64,000 nucleotides of DNA, taken from positions 62,001 to 126,000 of the forward strand of contig JAVJRN010000049.1 in NCBI GenBank assembly GCA_040218415.1, in the 5' to 3' direction. This document shows positions 26,532 to 35,669 of this stretch, piece after piece. How positions within the stretch are numbered: the first letter of the stretch is position 1; the number at the start of each line of letters is the position of its first letter. The notes under the pieces were generated by a model. That model saw nothing but the letters and a program-made list of their open reading frames with translations. It had not been told where the DNA came from and made no database searches. The position numbers and the translations under genes were made by a program. The stretch is from JAVJRN01 sp040218415. GTDB taxonomy: Bacteria > Bacteroidota > Bacteroidia > Cytophagales > Cyclobacteriaceae.

Positions 26532-28220
26532 ATGAAAATCAATTCAATGCAACAATATAAAAAAACAACATTATTCCTGTTTCTGAGCCTTTTGGCCATG
26601 AGCCTTTTTGCGCAATATCCCAACATGAGCGAAGTACAACCAAAAGTTGATTCTTTAAAGAAAGTCTGGGATAAGTTAGACCATGAAGCTTGGCAAAAGG
26701 CATTGCCCATCATTTACAGTGACATGCAGAAAGATAAAGTCTACAATGACTGGGCTAGAAGGTCTGACGATTTGCCTCAGGCTGATATTCCTGCTTTTCC
26801 TGGGGCCGAAGGCGGTGGGATGTACACAGAAGGAGGACGTGGCGGAGCGGTTTATGTAGTTACAAGTCTTGCCGATAGTGGACCAGGCACGTTGAGAGAA
26901 GCGTGTGAAGCAGCAGGTGCGCGTACTGTCGTGTTCAATGTGGCAGGCTTGATAAATCTAGAACGACCGATCAATATCAACGCCCCTTACATCACCATAG
27001 TTGGAAATACTGCTCCAGGTAATGGGGTCTGTGTTTCTGGTGAATCCTTCTTGATCAACACACACGATGTGATAGTGAGACATATGAGATTCAGGCGTGG
27101 AGATACATGGGTAGGTCGCAGAGATGATGCAATAGGAGGAAATCCTGTGGGTAACATTATTATAGATCACATATCAGCCTCTTGGGGTTTGGATGAGAAT
27201 ATGACACTTTATAGACACATGTTCACGGATGGTCCAAATAACCCTAAAGCGCCCAGACATAAGTATTCTACGATTAACCTAACTATTCAAAACAGTATTT
27301 TTTCAGAAGCGCTCGACACTTACGGACATGCGTTTGGAAGCACTCTTGGTGGTCAGAATTGTTTGTTTACACGTAATCTTTGGGCTAATAACACAGGTCG
27401 AAATCCATCGGTAGGAATGAGTGGCACATTTAATCTTACAAATAATGTCATTTACAACTGGTATCACCGAACAGTAGATGGAGGTGATTATGCTTCACGA
27501 TATAATCTTGTGAATAATTATTTCAAGCCAGGTCCTGTTACCCCTACTGATGAGCCTGTAGGTCATCGATTTGTCAAGCCAGAGTCTAGATATAAACTCA
27601 ATGGTACCAAAATCTATGGTAAGGTTTGGGTAAGTGGGAACGTGATGGAGGGTTATCCTGAAGTAACTGCAAATAATTGGAAAGGAATCCAAATCGAAGA
27701 TATGGATGGGGCTGGAGAGTTTCTACCACAAATCAGATCTTCTAAAAGATTCAACATGCCATTCAATAAATTAATGGAAGCTGAAGAAGCTTATGATTAT
27801 GTTTTGAAAAATGCTGGAGCCAGCCTTCCAAAAAGAGACCCTGTAGATGAGAGAATTGTGGAGCAGGTAAGAACTAATAAGGTGGACTTAACCAAATACA
27901 CCGAGATCAAGGATTTGTATCAATTCGAGCACAGAAGGTTAGGAGCTGATTCTTATAAGAAAGGTATAATCACAGACATAGCCCAAGTTGGAGGATACCC
28001 CAAATACACGGGAAAACCACATAAGGATAGCGACATGGACGGTATGCCAGATGCATATGAGAAGAAAGTGGGGCTAAACCCAAAAGATGCATCAGATGCG
28101 ATAGGAGACCTAAATGGTGACGGTTACACCAATATTGAAATGTACATCTATGGTATAGACCATACCAAAAAGGTTGACTGGAAAAATTTAGCGAATAATA
28201 TAGATACCTTGAGCAAATAA
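26532..28220 (+). CDS. Second PL1-type pectate lyase, without T9SS domain
   Basis: I start at ATG 26532 (a TTG three codons upstream is less likely; ATG 26547 is also possible), giving 562 residues. Signal peptide to about residue 30, then a ~60-residue charged helical extension before the lyase domain (AFPGAEGGGMYTEGGRGG near 90-107). Lyase features include the VTSLADSGPGTLREA entry, IIDHISASWGLDEN and NNTGRNPSVG with the conserved Arg. A calcium-type DSDMDGMPDAYE element and a DLNGDGYTN turn lie near the C-terminus. It has neither Ig-like nor T9SS domains, so unlike the PL1 at 23116 it probably stays in the periplasm or is exported differently. It resembles the pectate lyase superfamily proteins common in pectin loci; lyase activity on unsubstituted galacturonan is inferred. 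Confidence 0.85.
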   Translation: MKINSMQQYKKTTLFLFLSLLAMSLFAQYPNMSEVQPKVDSLKKVWDKLDHEAWQKALPIIYSDMQKDKVYNDWARRSDDLPQADIPAFPGAEGGGMYTEGGRGGAVYVVTSLADSGPGTLREACEAAGARTVVFNVAGLINLERPININAPYITIVGNTAPGNGVCVSGESFLINTHDVIVRHMRFRRGDTWVGRRDDAIGGNPVGNIIIDHISASWGLDENMTLYRHMFTDGPNNPKAPRHKYSTINLTIQNSIFSEALDTYGHAFGSTLGGQNCLFTRNLWANNTGRNPSVGMSGTFNLTNNVIYNWYHRTVDGGDYASRYNLVNNYFKPGPVTPTDEPVGHRFVKPESRYKLNGTKIYGKVWVSGNVMEGYPEVTANNWKGIQIEDMDGAGEFLPQIRSSKRFNMPFNKLMEAEEAYDYVLKNAGASLPKRDPVDERIVEQVRTNKVDLTKYTEIKDLYQFEHRRLGADSYKKGIITDIAQVGGYPKYTGKPHKDSDMDGMPDAYEKKVGLNPKDASDAIGDLNGDGYTNIEMYIYGIDHTKKVDWKNLANNIDTLSK

Positions 28221-28222
28221 CA

Positions 28223-31200
28223 ATGAGCAGCAGCGCCATCATCACCTCAATCTTAAGATGGGCAAATGTTTGCACTGCTGCTCTTTTATTGCACCTGTGT
28301 ACACCCGCATGCACGCAGGGTGTCCCGAGAATCATCTCAAATTCGGGGGGGCTCAGTTACTCGAAGGACTCGCTAGGCAATAGTGTTCCAGATTTTTCAT
28401 TTGCAGGATATAAATCGTCCGATGAAACTATTCCAGAGGTACCAATATTACTAGTCGTCAGTCATGAAGAAGGAGATCAAACTTCCAGAATTCAGCGAGC
28501 TATAGACTATGTCGGCTCCTTACAAATCAATGAAAAGGGTTTTAGGGGAACCATACTACTCGCACCAGGTATTTTTGAAATTCAGGAAGGGCTCATTCTC
28601 GATAAGTCTGGTGTAGTGCTACGAGGGAGTGGGTTGGATAAAACTACTATTTTGGGTGTGGGCTTGGATAGAACTACAGTGATCAGTGTTGCTGGAGAAG
28701 ATCAAATTGAAGTTTTTGATAAGATTTCCATTGTGGATAATTACGTACCTGTAGGCTCGCTTGAATTCTCTATCGATGATGCAAGTCAGTTGAAAGTAGG
28801 AGACGAAATTACCATTTCCAGACCGAGTACCCAGCAGTGGATCGACGATCTGGGTATGAATGATTTTGGAGGAGAGACTGGCTACATTGGCTGGAAGCCA
28901 AACGAAAGAAACATTGTATGGAATCGTATCATTAAATCTATTTCTGGTAATAAAATTAGCATTGATGCTCCTATCACTACCGCTCTCGAGAGTAGATATG
29001 GTGGCGGATTCATCAATAAAGTCATCAATAAAGGAAGAATAGAGAATATTGGGATAGAGAACCTAAGGCTTTCCTCAACATTTGATTCCAAAAATCCAAA
29101 AGACGAGCAGCACCGCTGGATGGCCATAACGCTAGAAAATGTGCGTGATGCTTGGGTTAGACAAGTACAATTCGAACATTTTGCAGGATCTGCTGTGGCA
29201 ATTTGGAATACATCGAGTCGCATTACCGTCGAGGATTGCCTTTCCCTAGATCCTATCTCTGAGATAGGTGGTCAGAGACGATATACTTTTTTTACCGAGG
29301 GACAGCAATGCCTTTTTCAACGCTTATATTCCGAGTATGGCTACCATGATTTTGGGGTAGGGTTTATGGCAGCTGGTCCTAACGCATTCGTTCAATGTGA
29401 AGCTTTTCAACCCGCTAGTTTCAGTGGAACCATTGATAGCTGGGCATCAGGTGTCCTTTTTGATATTGTCAATGTTGACGGCAATGCATTAAGATTCGGT
29501 AATCGAGGTATGGAGGCACAGGGTGCTGGTTGGACTGCCGCGAATAGCATGTTTTGGCAATGTAGCGCAGCACTTATTGAGTGTTCTGCGCCTCTCGGAA
29601 CCATGAATTATGCCTATGCAACTTGGTCTCAGTCTGCAGGAAATGGGCAGTGGAATGAAACAAATGGTTTTTTGAAACCTAGAAGTCTTTTCTACGGCCA
29701 ACTAGCCCATCGGAATGGCGGTAAAGTATCTACTACAGCTCATTTACTTCCAATGCAAATGGAAGCGACCAGCAGTCCTACCATTGATCAGGCAAAAGCC
29801 TATGCTGCAGAGGCGAATAACTCACCTCAGACCTTGAAAGATTGGATCACTAAAGCCGACCAAAGGCTGCCGATTTCCATCAATGGGTCAAAAGCTAAAA
29901 AGGTAGACAAGATTAAATCTACATCGCTAAGTCAAAAAGAGGAGGTAGAAAACACCTTGAATTTAACATCAGGAAGATTGCTTTTTGGTAATAAACTAGC
30001 TACTGGCAACAGACGATCTGTTCAATGGTGGAGGGGTAATGATCGGGAGTACGATGCTATAAAAGCTGGTCCACATGTGACTCGATTTGTTCCTGGAAGA
30101 AGTGGAGTCGGGCATACCGATTTTATTGATGAGACTGTTTCTACTCTTAAAAGTCAAAATGTAGTCGCCTTAGATCATAACTATGGCTTATGGTATGATA
30201 GGAGAAGGGATGACCATCAGCGCATCAGGCGAATGAATGGTGAGGCTTGGGCTCCTTTTTACGAACAACCTTTTGCCCGCTCAGGCCAAGATCTTGCATG
30301 GGACGGGATGAGTAAGTATGATCTTACCAGCTACAATTATTGGTATTGGAATAGGCTAAGAGACTTTGTAAATCAGGCTGAAAGGAATCAGTTGGTTCTT
30401 TATCATCAGAACTATTTCCAGCATAACATCTTAGAGGCCGGCGGACATTATGCCGATTTTCCATGGCGCACCGCCAACAATATCAACAATACTCCTTTTC
30501 CTGAGCCAGTCAACTATGCTGGAGATAAGCGTATTTTCATGGCTGAGCAGTTTTACGACGTTAGTGATCCTGATTATAGATCGCTTCATGAGCGGTACAT
30601 CAGAAAGTGTCTTAACAATTTCAAGGGTCAATCAAATGTTATTCAATTCACAAGCGCTGAATACACTGGCCCTCTATCCTTTATAACTTTTTGGCTAGAT
30701 GTAATTGGTGATTGGGAAAAGGAAACGGGAGCAGATGTGAAAGTTGCCTTGAGTGCTACGAAAGATGTTCAGGATGCTATTTTGAAAGACAAGAATCGAG
30801 CTCAGCTAGTAGATGTAATAGATATTAGGTATTGGTGGTACGGTGAGGCTAAAGATGGTTCAGTGGAGCTTTATGCACCCGAAGGAGGTGTAAACCTAGC
30901 TCCAAGACAACATGCGAGGCTTACTCGCACTCCTAAAGAAACTTTTGAAACGACCTACGCAGCAGTTCTTGAATATAGATCAGCATATCCAAACAAGGCC
31001 GTCATTGTAAATACGAATCGATCATCAGATTTTGGATGGGCAGTTTTTATGGCCGGAGGCTCTTTGATGAACATACCAATCATACCGGATCAAGATTTTC
31101 TAAAAGATGCATCCCTGATGACTCCTGAAAAAGGAAATACGGCTTACCAGTTGATCAATGAATCTTCAGGAGAGCGAATCTTATATAATCAATCATCAAG

Positions 31201-31360
31201 CGCAGTATCAATAGACCTTCGCAACTACTCGGGTAACTATGAAATCAAATGGATCAATCCAAAAACTGGCGATAAGCTTTCTCAGACGACATCTCTTCAG
31301 GGTGGGAAAATCAATGAAATAAAAACTGAAGCTGAGATACTTTGGCTAGACAAAAACTAG
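28223..31360 (+). CDS. Two-module exported protein: beta-helix domain plus TIM-barrel-like domain (possibly DUF6298)
   Basis: This 1045-residue protein begins 2 bases after the PL1 stop. A hydrophobic leader ends around residue 31. Residues ~60-560 look like a pectate-lyase-3-type beta-helix (an ILLAPGIFEIQEGLIL entry, then many short Asn/Ser turns). Residues ~590-960 form a separate domain rich in Trp and Tyr, with DHNYGLWYDRRRDDH, a SYNYWYWNRL stretch and FTSAEYTGPLSFITFWLD, suggesting an alpha/beta barrel with exposed acids (the Glu in SAEYTGP is a candidate). The C-terminal ~75 residues resemble a beta-sandwich. I associate this architecture with DUF6298-type proteins of pectin loci, from memory only. 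It may combine a lyase or binding helix with a glycosidase; activity is unknown. Confidence 0.7.
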   Translation: MSSSAIITSILRWANVCTAALLLHLCTPACTQGVPRIISNSGGLSYSKDSLGNSVPDFSFAGYKSSDETIPEVPILLVVSHEEGDQTSRIQRAIDYVGSLQINEKGFRGTILLAPGIFEIQEGLILDKSGVVLRGSGLDKTTILGVGLDRTTVISVAGEDQIEVFDKISIVDNYVPVGSLEFSIDDASQLKVGDEITISRPSTQQWIDDLGMNDFGGETGYIGWKPNERNIVWNRIIKSISGNKISIDAPITTALESRYGGGFINKVINKGRIENIGIENLRLSSTFDSKNPKDEQHRWMAITLENVRDAWVRQVQFEHFAGSAVAIWNTSSRITVEDCLSLDPISEIGGQRRYTFFTEGQQCLFQRLYSEYGYHDFGVGFMAAGPNAFVQCEAFQPASFSGTIDSWASGVLFDIVNVDGNALRFGNRGMEAQGAGWTAANSMFWQCSAALIECSAPLGTMNYAYATWSQSAGNGQWNETNGFLKPRSLFYGQLAHRNGGKVSTTAHLLPMQMEATSSPTIDQAKAYAAEANNSPQTLKDWITKADQRLPISINGSKAKKVDKIKSTSLSQKEEVENTLNLTSGRLLFGNKLATGNRRSVQWWRGNDREYDAIKAGPHVTRFVPGRSGVGHTDFIDETVSTLKSQNVVALDHNYGLWYDRRRDDHQRIRRMNGEAWAPFYEQPFARSGQDLAWDGMSKYDLTSYNYWYWNRLRDFVNQAERNQLVLYHQNYFQHNILEAGGHYADFPWRTANNINNTPFPEPVNYAGDKRIFMAEQFYDVSDPDYRSLHERYIRKCLNNFKGQSNVIQFTSAEYTGPLSFITFWLDVIGDWEKETGADVKVALSATKDVQDAILKDKNRAQLVDVIDIRYWWYGEAKDGSVELYAPEGGVNLAPRQHARLTRTPKETFETTYAAVLEYRSAYPNKAVIVNTNRSSDFGWAVFMAGGSLMNIPIIPDQDFLKDASLMTPEKGNTAYQLINESSGERILYNQSSSAVSIDLRNYSGNYEIKWINPKTGDKLSQTTSLQGGKINEIKTEAEILWLDKN

Positions 31361-31392
31361 CTGGAAACTGGGAATCATAGAGATCATTAACC

Positions 31393-32532
31393 ATGAAAAT
31401 ACTAATCCTAAATCAACCCCCAAAACTAGTGCTCGGAGCAGGTGCGCTGGAGATTCTTATAACCAGCCTCAAGAAGAGCCATTTAAGGAGGCTTTTTGTC
31501 TTGGCAGATCCATTTGTAGCAGCCAAGTTGAAATCTATCTTTAGTCCATTTGTAGATATTGATGTGAAAATCGAAATTACAACAGGTGGAGAGCCTTCAT
31601 TCGATGATTTTAATCGGGTAGTTGCAATTGCACGAAAGCATAAGACAGATGCTGTGATAGGAGTCGGTGGAGGTAGCGTACTAGATCTTGCTAAATTGGT
31701 TGCAAGCCTTATGGATGCCAAAGAACCTGTACAGAGCTTCGTAGGAGATGGCATCATTAAAGAGAGGTCAATACCTCTCATCTGCATACCTACTACATCT
31801 GGTGCTGGAAGCGAATCTTCGCCTAATGCCATTTTAATCGACCCAACGGATAATTCGAAAAAAGGCATAATATCCTCGGTTCTTATGCCCGATGCGGTTT
31901 ACATAGAACCTGATTTACTCAGCAGTTTGCCATCTGATATTACGGCATATACAGGCCTGGATGCACTCACTCATTGTATAGAAGCTTATGCCAATGTCAA
32001 TGCCCATCCAGTGGTTGATCTATATGCGTTAGAAGGAATTAGGCTTATCAGCCAAAATCTAGGGCGTGCTATCGCTGACGGAAAAGATCTTGAAGCACGG
32101 ACTTATGTTGCACTAGGTGCCTACTACGGCGGCTTGTGCTTGGGTCCAGTAAATACTGCAGCTGTGCACGCTTTAGCCTATCCACTTGGTACTAATTTTA
32201 AGATTCCTCATGGTCTGAGCAATGCGCTCCTTTTACCTTTCGTACTTGAATTTAATCTTGATTATGCCTTGGATAGATATGCAAGTATAGGAATGGCCAT
32301 GGGTGGAGACCTTTCTCTTCACAAAAAAGCGGCAGCCAAACAAGGAATTGATTTGATCAAAAAATTTATCGAAAATTGTGGAATGACTGCTAATCTTTCA
32401 GGTTTGGGTGTTTCAATTGACGATATACCAAAAATGGCGCGGGAGGCCTTACTTATTCAGAGACTTTTGAAAAACAACGTTAGGGAAGTGAAGTTGCAAG
32501 ACGCCATTTCCATATATCAAAACGCTTTATAG
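31393..32532 (+). CDS. Iron-containing (group III) alcohol dehydrogenase
   Basis: This 379-residue cytoplasmic oxidoreductase interconverts an aldehyde and an alcohol with NAD(P)H. The dinucleotide-binding half carries the GVGGGSVLDLAK motif (Gly92-Ser95, Asp98). The helical half carries the metal ligands in FucO-like spacing: Asp190 and His194 (DALTHCIEAY), His259 (VHALAYPLG) and His273 (PHGLSNA). There is no signal peptide. It starts 32 bases after the preceding exported-protein gene and is followed after 2 bases by a DapA-family aldolase, then PdxA-like and DUF1537 genes. The order suggests it reduces an aldehyde released by the aldolase; the proposed substrate (a four-carbon aldehyde acid giving D-threonate) is inference. 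Confidence 0.92.
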   Translation: MKILILNQPPKLVLGAGALEILITSLKKSHLRRLFVLADPFVAAKLKSIFSPFVDIDVKIEITTGGEPSFDDFNRVVAIARKHKTDAVIGVGGGSVLDLAKLVASLMDAKEPVQSFVGDGIIKERSIPLICIPTTSGAGSESSPNAILIDPTDNSKKGIISSVLMPDAVYIEPDLLSSLPSDITAYTGLDALTHCIEAYANVNAHPVVDLYALEGIRLISQNLGRAIADGKDLEARTYVALGAYYGGLCLGPVNTAAVHALAYPLGTNFKIPHGLSNALLLPFVLEFNLDYALDRYASIGMAMGGDLSLHKKAAAKQGIDLIKKFIENCGMTANLSGLGVSIDDIPKMAREALLIQRLLKNNVREVKLQDAISIYQNAL

Positions 32533-32534
32533 AA

Positions 32535-33440
32535 ATGAAAATATATCAAGGAGTAATAGTGCCAATGGTAACGCCAATTAATAAGGACTACTCGATTGAT
32601 ACCGAGAGTGTAGAAGGGATAATTAGTACTTTTTTAAAGGAAGGTTGTGCTCCTTTCATTTTAGGTACTACTGGTGAATCCACCTCCTTATCGAACGTTC
32701 AAAAGCTAGCGTTAGCCAAAGCCACTGTGGAAGCCACAGCTGGTAAAGAAAAGATCTTTGCTGGTATCTCCAGCACTAGTTTGTTTGAAGCGATTGATCA
32801 AGCGAGAGCCTACCGAGATTTGGGAGTAGATGTGATGGTCACCACACTTCCTTACTATTATCCCATAACACCAGCGGAGATGATCAAGTTTTTCACACAA
32901 CTAGCCGATCATATCGCCTGTCCTTTGATACTCTATAATATGCCTGCTATGGTAGGTGAGCGTATTTCGCTGGAGGTGGCGGATGAATTAAGTCATCACC
33001 CATACATTGTAGGAATGAAAGACTCAGAGAGAGACCCGGTGAGAATAGATAATTCCATCGAGCTTTGGAAAAACAGAGATGACTTTGGTTTCTACCTAGG
33101 GTGGGCAGCACAATCTGCTTACTCATTATTGAAAGGCGCTGATGGGATTGTTCCAAGTACAGCGAATTTTGTCCCAAAACTATTCAAAGAATTATATGAA
33201 GCGGCACGATCAGGAGATGCTGATACTGCCTATAAACTTCAAGAGTTGACGGATGAAATATCTTTAATTTATCAAAAGAATCGAAAATTAAATACTTCTC
33301 TTCCTGCCCTTAAAGTATTAATGGAAGCTCTTAACTTGTGTAATTCTTATGTGATTCCGCCTATGTACAACATAGTACAGGATGAACAATTAAAATTGAA
33401 AACTCAAATTGGGGATATACTTAAAAAGATTAAGGTCTGA
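32535..33440 (+). CDS. DapA-family (class I, Schiff-base) aldolase
   Basis: This 301-residue TIM-barrel protein belongs to the dihydrodipicolinate synthase/N-acetylneuraminate lyase family. Visible signatures are GTTGES near 44-49, the catalytic Tyr134 in YNMP and the Schiff-base Lys162 in VGMKDSE. Family members add or remove pyruvate on aldehydes or dehydrate keto-deoxy acids. It is flanked by an Fe alcohol dehydrogenase and a PdxA-like gene in a pectin locus, so a lysine-biosynthesis role is unlikely. A keto-deoxy sugar acid derived from pectin is the expected substrate. Because the neighbours handle four-carbon acids, a C7 keto-deoxy acid (pyruvate plus C4) fits best, and RG-II contains exactly one, Dha. 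It begins 2 bases after the dehydrogenase stop. Confidence 0.9.
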   Translation: MKIYQGVIVPMVTPINKDYSIDTESVEGIISTFLKEGCAPFILGTTGESTSLSNVQKLALAKATVEATAGKEKIFAGISSTSLFEAIDQARAYRDLGVDVMVTTLPYYYPITPAEMIKFFTQLADHIACPLILYNMPAMVGERISLEVADELSHHPYIVGMKDSERDPVRIDNSIELWKNRDDFGFYLGWAAQSAYSLLKGADGIVPSTANFVPKLFKELYEAARSGDADTAYKLQELTDEISLIYQKNRKLNTSLPALKVLMEALNLCNSYVIPPMYNIVQDEQLKLKTQIGDILKKIKV

Positions 33441-33453
33441 ATAACTTTTGAGA

Positions 33454-34479
33454 GTGAATAAAATCAAACCAATATTAGCTGTTACAATGGGTGATCCTGC
33501 AGGGATAGGACCTGAAATCGCTGCGAAGTTATTTGCAAGTGATTCAGTGTATCAGAATAGTTTTCCTGTGCTTGTCGGCCATACTGAGGTGATGAAAAAA
33601 GCCATTAGTCTCTTGAAACTTGATTTAGCAATCAATGCAATTAAGGAAATTGAGTCAGCAAGATTCGAGCCTGGCATTATGAATATTTTCGAGGTAGAAA
33701 GTCCTGAAGCCGAATTGATAAAATTTGGAGAAGTATCTGCTGCCGCGGGTGACTTGGCTTTTCGGTCAGTGACTAAGGCTATTGAGTTAGCTATGGAAAG
33801 GAAAGTGGACGGCACTGTGACTGGGCCTATACATAAAGAATCAATTAACAAAGCGGGTCATAAATTTGCGGGTCATACTGAAATTTACGCCCACTACACA
33901 GGCACCAAGAAATACGCGATGTTGTTGGTAGAGGAGAATTTTAAAGTCATTCATGTTTCTACCCATGTTTCATTGCGTCAGGCGTGTGATTTGGTTAAAA
34001 AAGATCGAGTACTAGAAGTCATCCAACTTATGAATGATGGATTGAAAAAATTAAAAATAGAAAACCCAAGGATCGGAGTAGCAGGTCTGAATCCGCATGC
34101 CAGTGATGGTGGGCTTTTTGGGACTGAAGATACGGAAGAGATTTTGCCAGCCATCATTGCTGCGCGTGAGCTTGGTATAGATGCACATGGCCCCATAGCA
34201 CCTGACACGCTTTATGCTATGGCCTATGGCGGGAAATATGATGGATGTGTCGCAATGTATCATGATCAGGGACACATTCCGTTTAAAGTAATAGGTTTTA
34301 ACTGGGATCAAAAATCAGGTAAAATGAAAAGTGTAAAGGGTGTTAATGTAACGATGGGTTTGCCTATCATACGAACATCCGTAGATCATGGAACAGCATT
34401 TGAAATAGCAGGGAAAGGAGTAGCCAGTCCTGATGCCCTCTTTCACGCTATTGAATATGCCGAAAAATTAGCCAACTAA
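33454..34479 (+). CDS. pdxA2: PdxA-like 4-phospho-hydroxyacid dehydrogenase (PdxA2 type)
   Basis: This cytoplasmic NAD-dependent, metal-binding dehydrogenase is about 341 residues. It opens with the family's MGDPAGIGPE motif and carries GHTEIYAHYTG, NPHASDGGLFG, YHDQGHIPFK and TSVDHGTAFEIAGKG, which supply the three metal-binding His and the phosphate site. I start at GTG 33454; TTG 33448 is the alternative and changes only two residues. True PdxA acts in vitamin B6 synthesis, but PdxA2 paralogues beside DUF1537 kinases oxidise D-threonate or D-erythronate 4-phosphate and decarboxylate it to dihydroxyacetone phosphate. The DUF1537 kinase gene starts 10 bases downstream, which supports the paralogue role. 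Confidence 0.88.
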   Translation: MNKIKPILAVTMGDPAGIGPEIAAKLFASDSVYQNSFPVLVGHTEVMKKAISLLKLDLAINAIKEIESARFEPGIMNIFEVESPEAELIKFGEVSAAAGDLAFRSVTKAIELAMERKVDGTVTGPIHKESINKAGHKFAGHTEIYAHYTGTKKYAMLLVEENFKVIHVSTHVSLRQACDLVKKDRVLEVIQLMNDGLKKLKIENPRIGVAGLNPHASDGGLFGTEDTEEILPAIIAARELGIDAHGPIAPDTLYAMAYGGKYDGCVAMYHDQGHIPFKVIGFNWDQKSGKMKSVKGVNVTMGLPIIRTSVDHGTAFEIAGKGVASPDALFHAIEYAEKLAN

Positions 34480-34489
34480 CTTAATTAAG

Positions 34490-35653
34490 ATGATTGTAGT
34501 AATTGCAGATGATTTTACAGGAGCTGCCGAAATAGGAGGGATTGGAATAAGACATGGTTTGAGAGTAGTGATACAGACACGACTCGACGAGCTCAAGCAG
34601 GCAGACTTAATGGTTGTGGTAGCAAATACTCGTGCATTGCCAGAGCAAGAGGCTTGCGAAAAAATCGAGTTAATATCAACGAGACTCAAGACTTTACAAC
34701 CAGACTTTATTTACAAAAAAATTGATTCAGCACTCCGGGGACATATCCTCAGTGAGGTAAAATCTCAAATGGATGTTTTTGGACTGAATAAAGCATTAAT
34801 CGTAGCGGGTAATCCGTCGATGGGTCGGACTATCCAAAACGGGAAATACTACATCAATGGAATTCCGCTTCATGAAACTGGATTTGCCAAAGACTCTCAT
34901 TACCCCGCTAAGTCTTGTGATATCATGGAGATCTTGGATCCTAACCAGAAATATGGTTTGCGAAATATGACTTCTGATCAAACATTGCCTGAAATAGGTA
35001 TCGTTGCAGGAGATGTCAACACATTATCTGATTTGAAAAGTTGGTCGAAAGAAATATTATCTACTAGACTATATGCTGGTGCTTCTGGCTTTTTTGATTC
35101 ATTGCTAAGTGTGATGGATTTCAAAATGGTTTCGAGAAAAAGCTCTTTCCCATTTGGTAATCGCATTCTTTTCGTAGGAGGAACTGCTTTCCCCAAACAC
35201 GAAGATTTTAAGAAAAAGCTTCAGGATCAGGGAGTTGCATTCTCTAACATGCCTAAGGAGATTTATAGCAACAAAGAATTTAGCCCTAAAGTCCTCGATG
35301 CATGGGCGGATGAAATTGTGAATTTATTCGAATCACATAACGTCTATATAACCATGCTTCATTCAGGAAGCAATGAAAAAGGGCTTTCACAGCGCTTATG
35401 CGAAAACATGGGGCAGTTAGTTTGGAAAGTTACTGCGAAAGTAGAGATGGATGAGTTGCTGATCGAAGGAGGAGATACGGCCTCTACGGTGCTTGAACTA
35501 TTGAAAATTAGAAAGTTGAGACCCGTACATGAGTACTTGACCGGAGTGATTAGAATGGAGGTGCTAGGGAATAGAAACTTCTACGTGACTACTAAGCCGG
35601 GAAGTTATAAATGGACCGAGGACATATTAGTACCTCGCAATGTGACAGCATAA
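34490..35653 (+). CDS. DUF1537 four-carbon acid sugar kinase
   Basis: This 387-residue cytoplasmic kinase belongs to the OtnK/DtnK family. The N-terminal substrate-binding domain starts with the signature ADDFTGAAE (about 6-14) and includes YKKIDSALRGH near 75-85. The C-terminal nucleotide-binding domain has IEGGDTASTVLELL (about 324-337) and TKPGSY near 370. Known members phosphorylate D-threonate, L-threonate or D-erythronate at O4. Beside a PdxA2-type gene, D-threonate 4-kinase (DtnK) is the best-fitting activity, with D-erythronate as the main alternative. It is slightly shorter than typical members. No signal peptide. The symporter gene follows after 16 bases. Confidence 0.9.
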   Translation: MIVVIADDFTGAAEIGGIGIRHGLRVVIQTRLDELKQADLMVVVANTRALPEQEACEKIELISTRLKTLQPDFIYKKIDSALRGHILSEVKSQMDVFGLNKALIVAGNPSMGRTIQNGKYYINGIPLHETGFAKDSHYPAKSCDIMEILDPNQKYGLRNMTSDQTLPEIGIVAGDVNTLSDLKSWSKEILSTRLYAGASGFFDSLLSVMDFKMVSRKSSFPFGNRILFVGGTAFPKHEDFKKKLQDQGVAFSNMPKEIYSNKEFSPKVLDAWADEIVNLFESHNVYITMLHSGSNEKGLSQRLCENMGQLVWKVTAKVEMDELLIEGGDTASTVLELLKIRKLRPVHEYLTGVIRMEVLGNRNFYVTTKPGSYKWTEDILVPRNVTA

Positions 35654-35669
35654 ACCAACGCGCCCAAAT

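Noticed and set aside
31413..31868. 151-codon open frame on the minus strand
   Set aside because: Fully antisense to the Fe alcohol dehydrogenase gene, whose motifs are intact; no recognisable features of its own.
32535..33440. DapA-family gene as lysine biosynthesis dihydrodipicolinate synthase
   Set aside because: No other lysine genes are nearby, and the neighbours are acid-sugar catabolic genes.
33454..34479. PdxA-like gene as a vitamin B6 biosynthesis gene
   Set aside because: It sits between an aldolase and a DUF1537 kinase in a catabolic operon, the arrangement of PdxA2 acid-sugar dehydrogenases.
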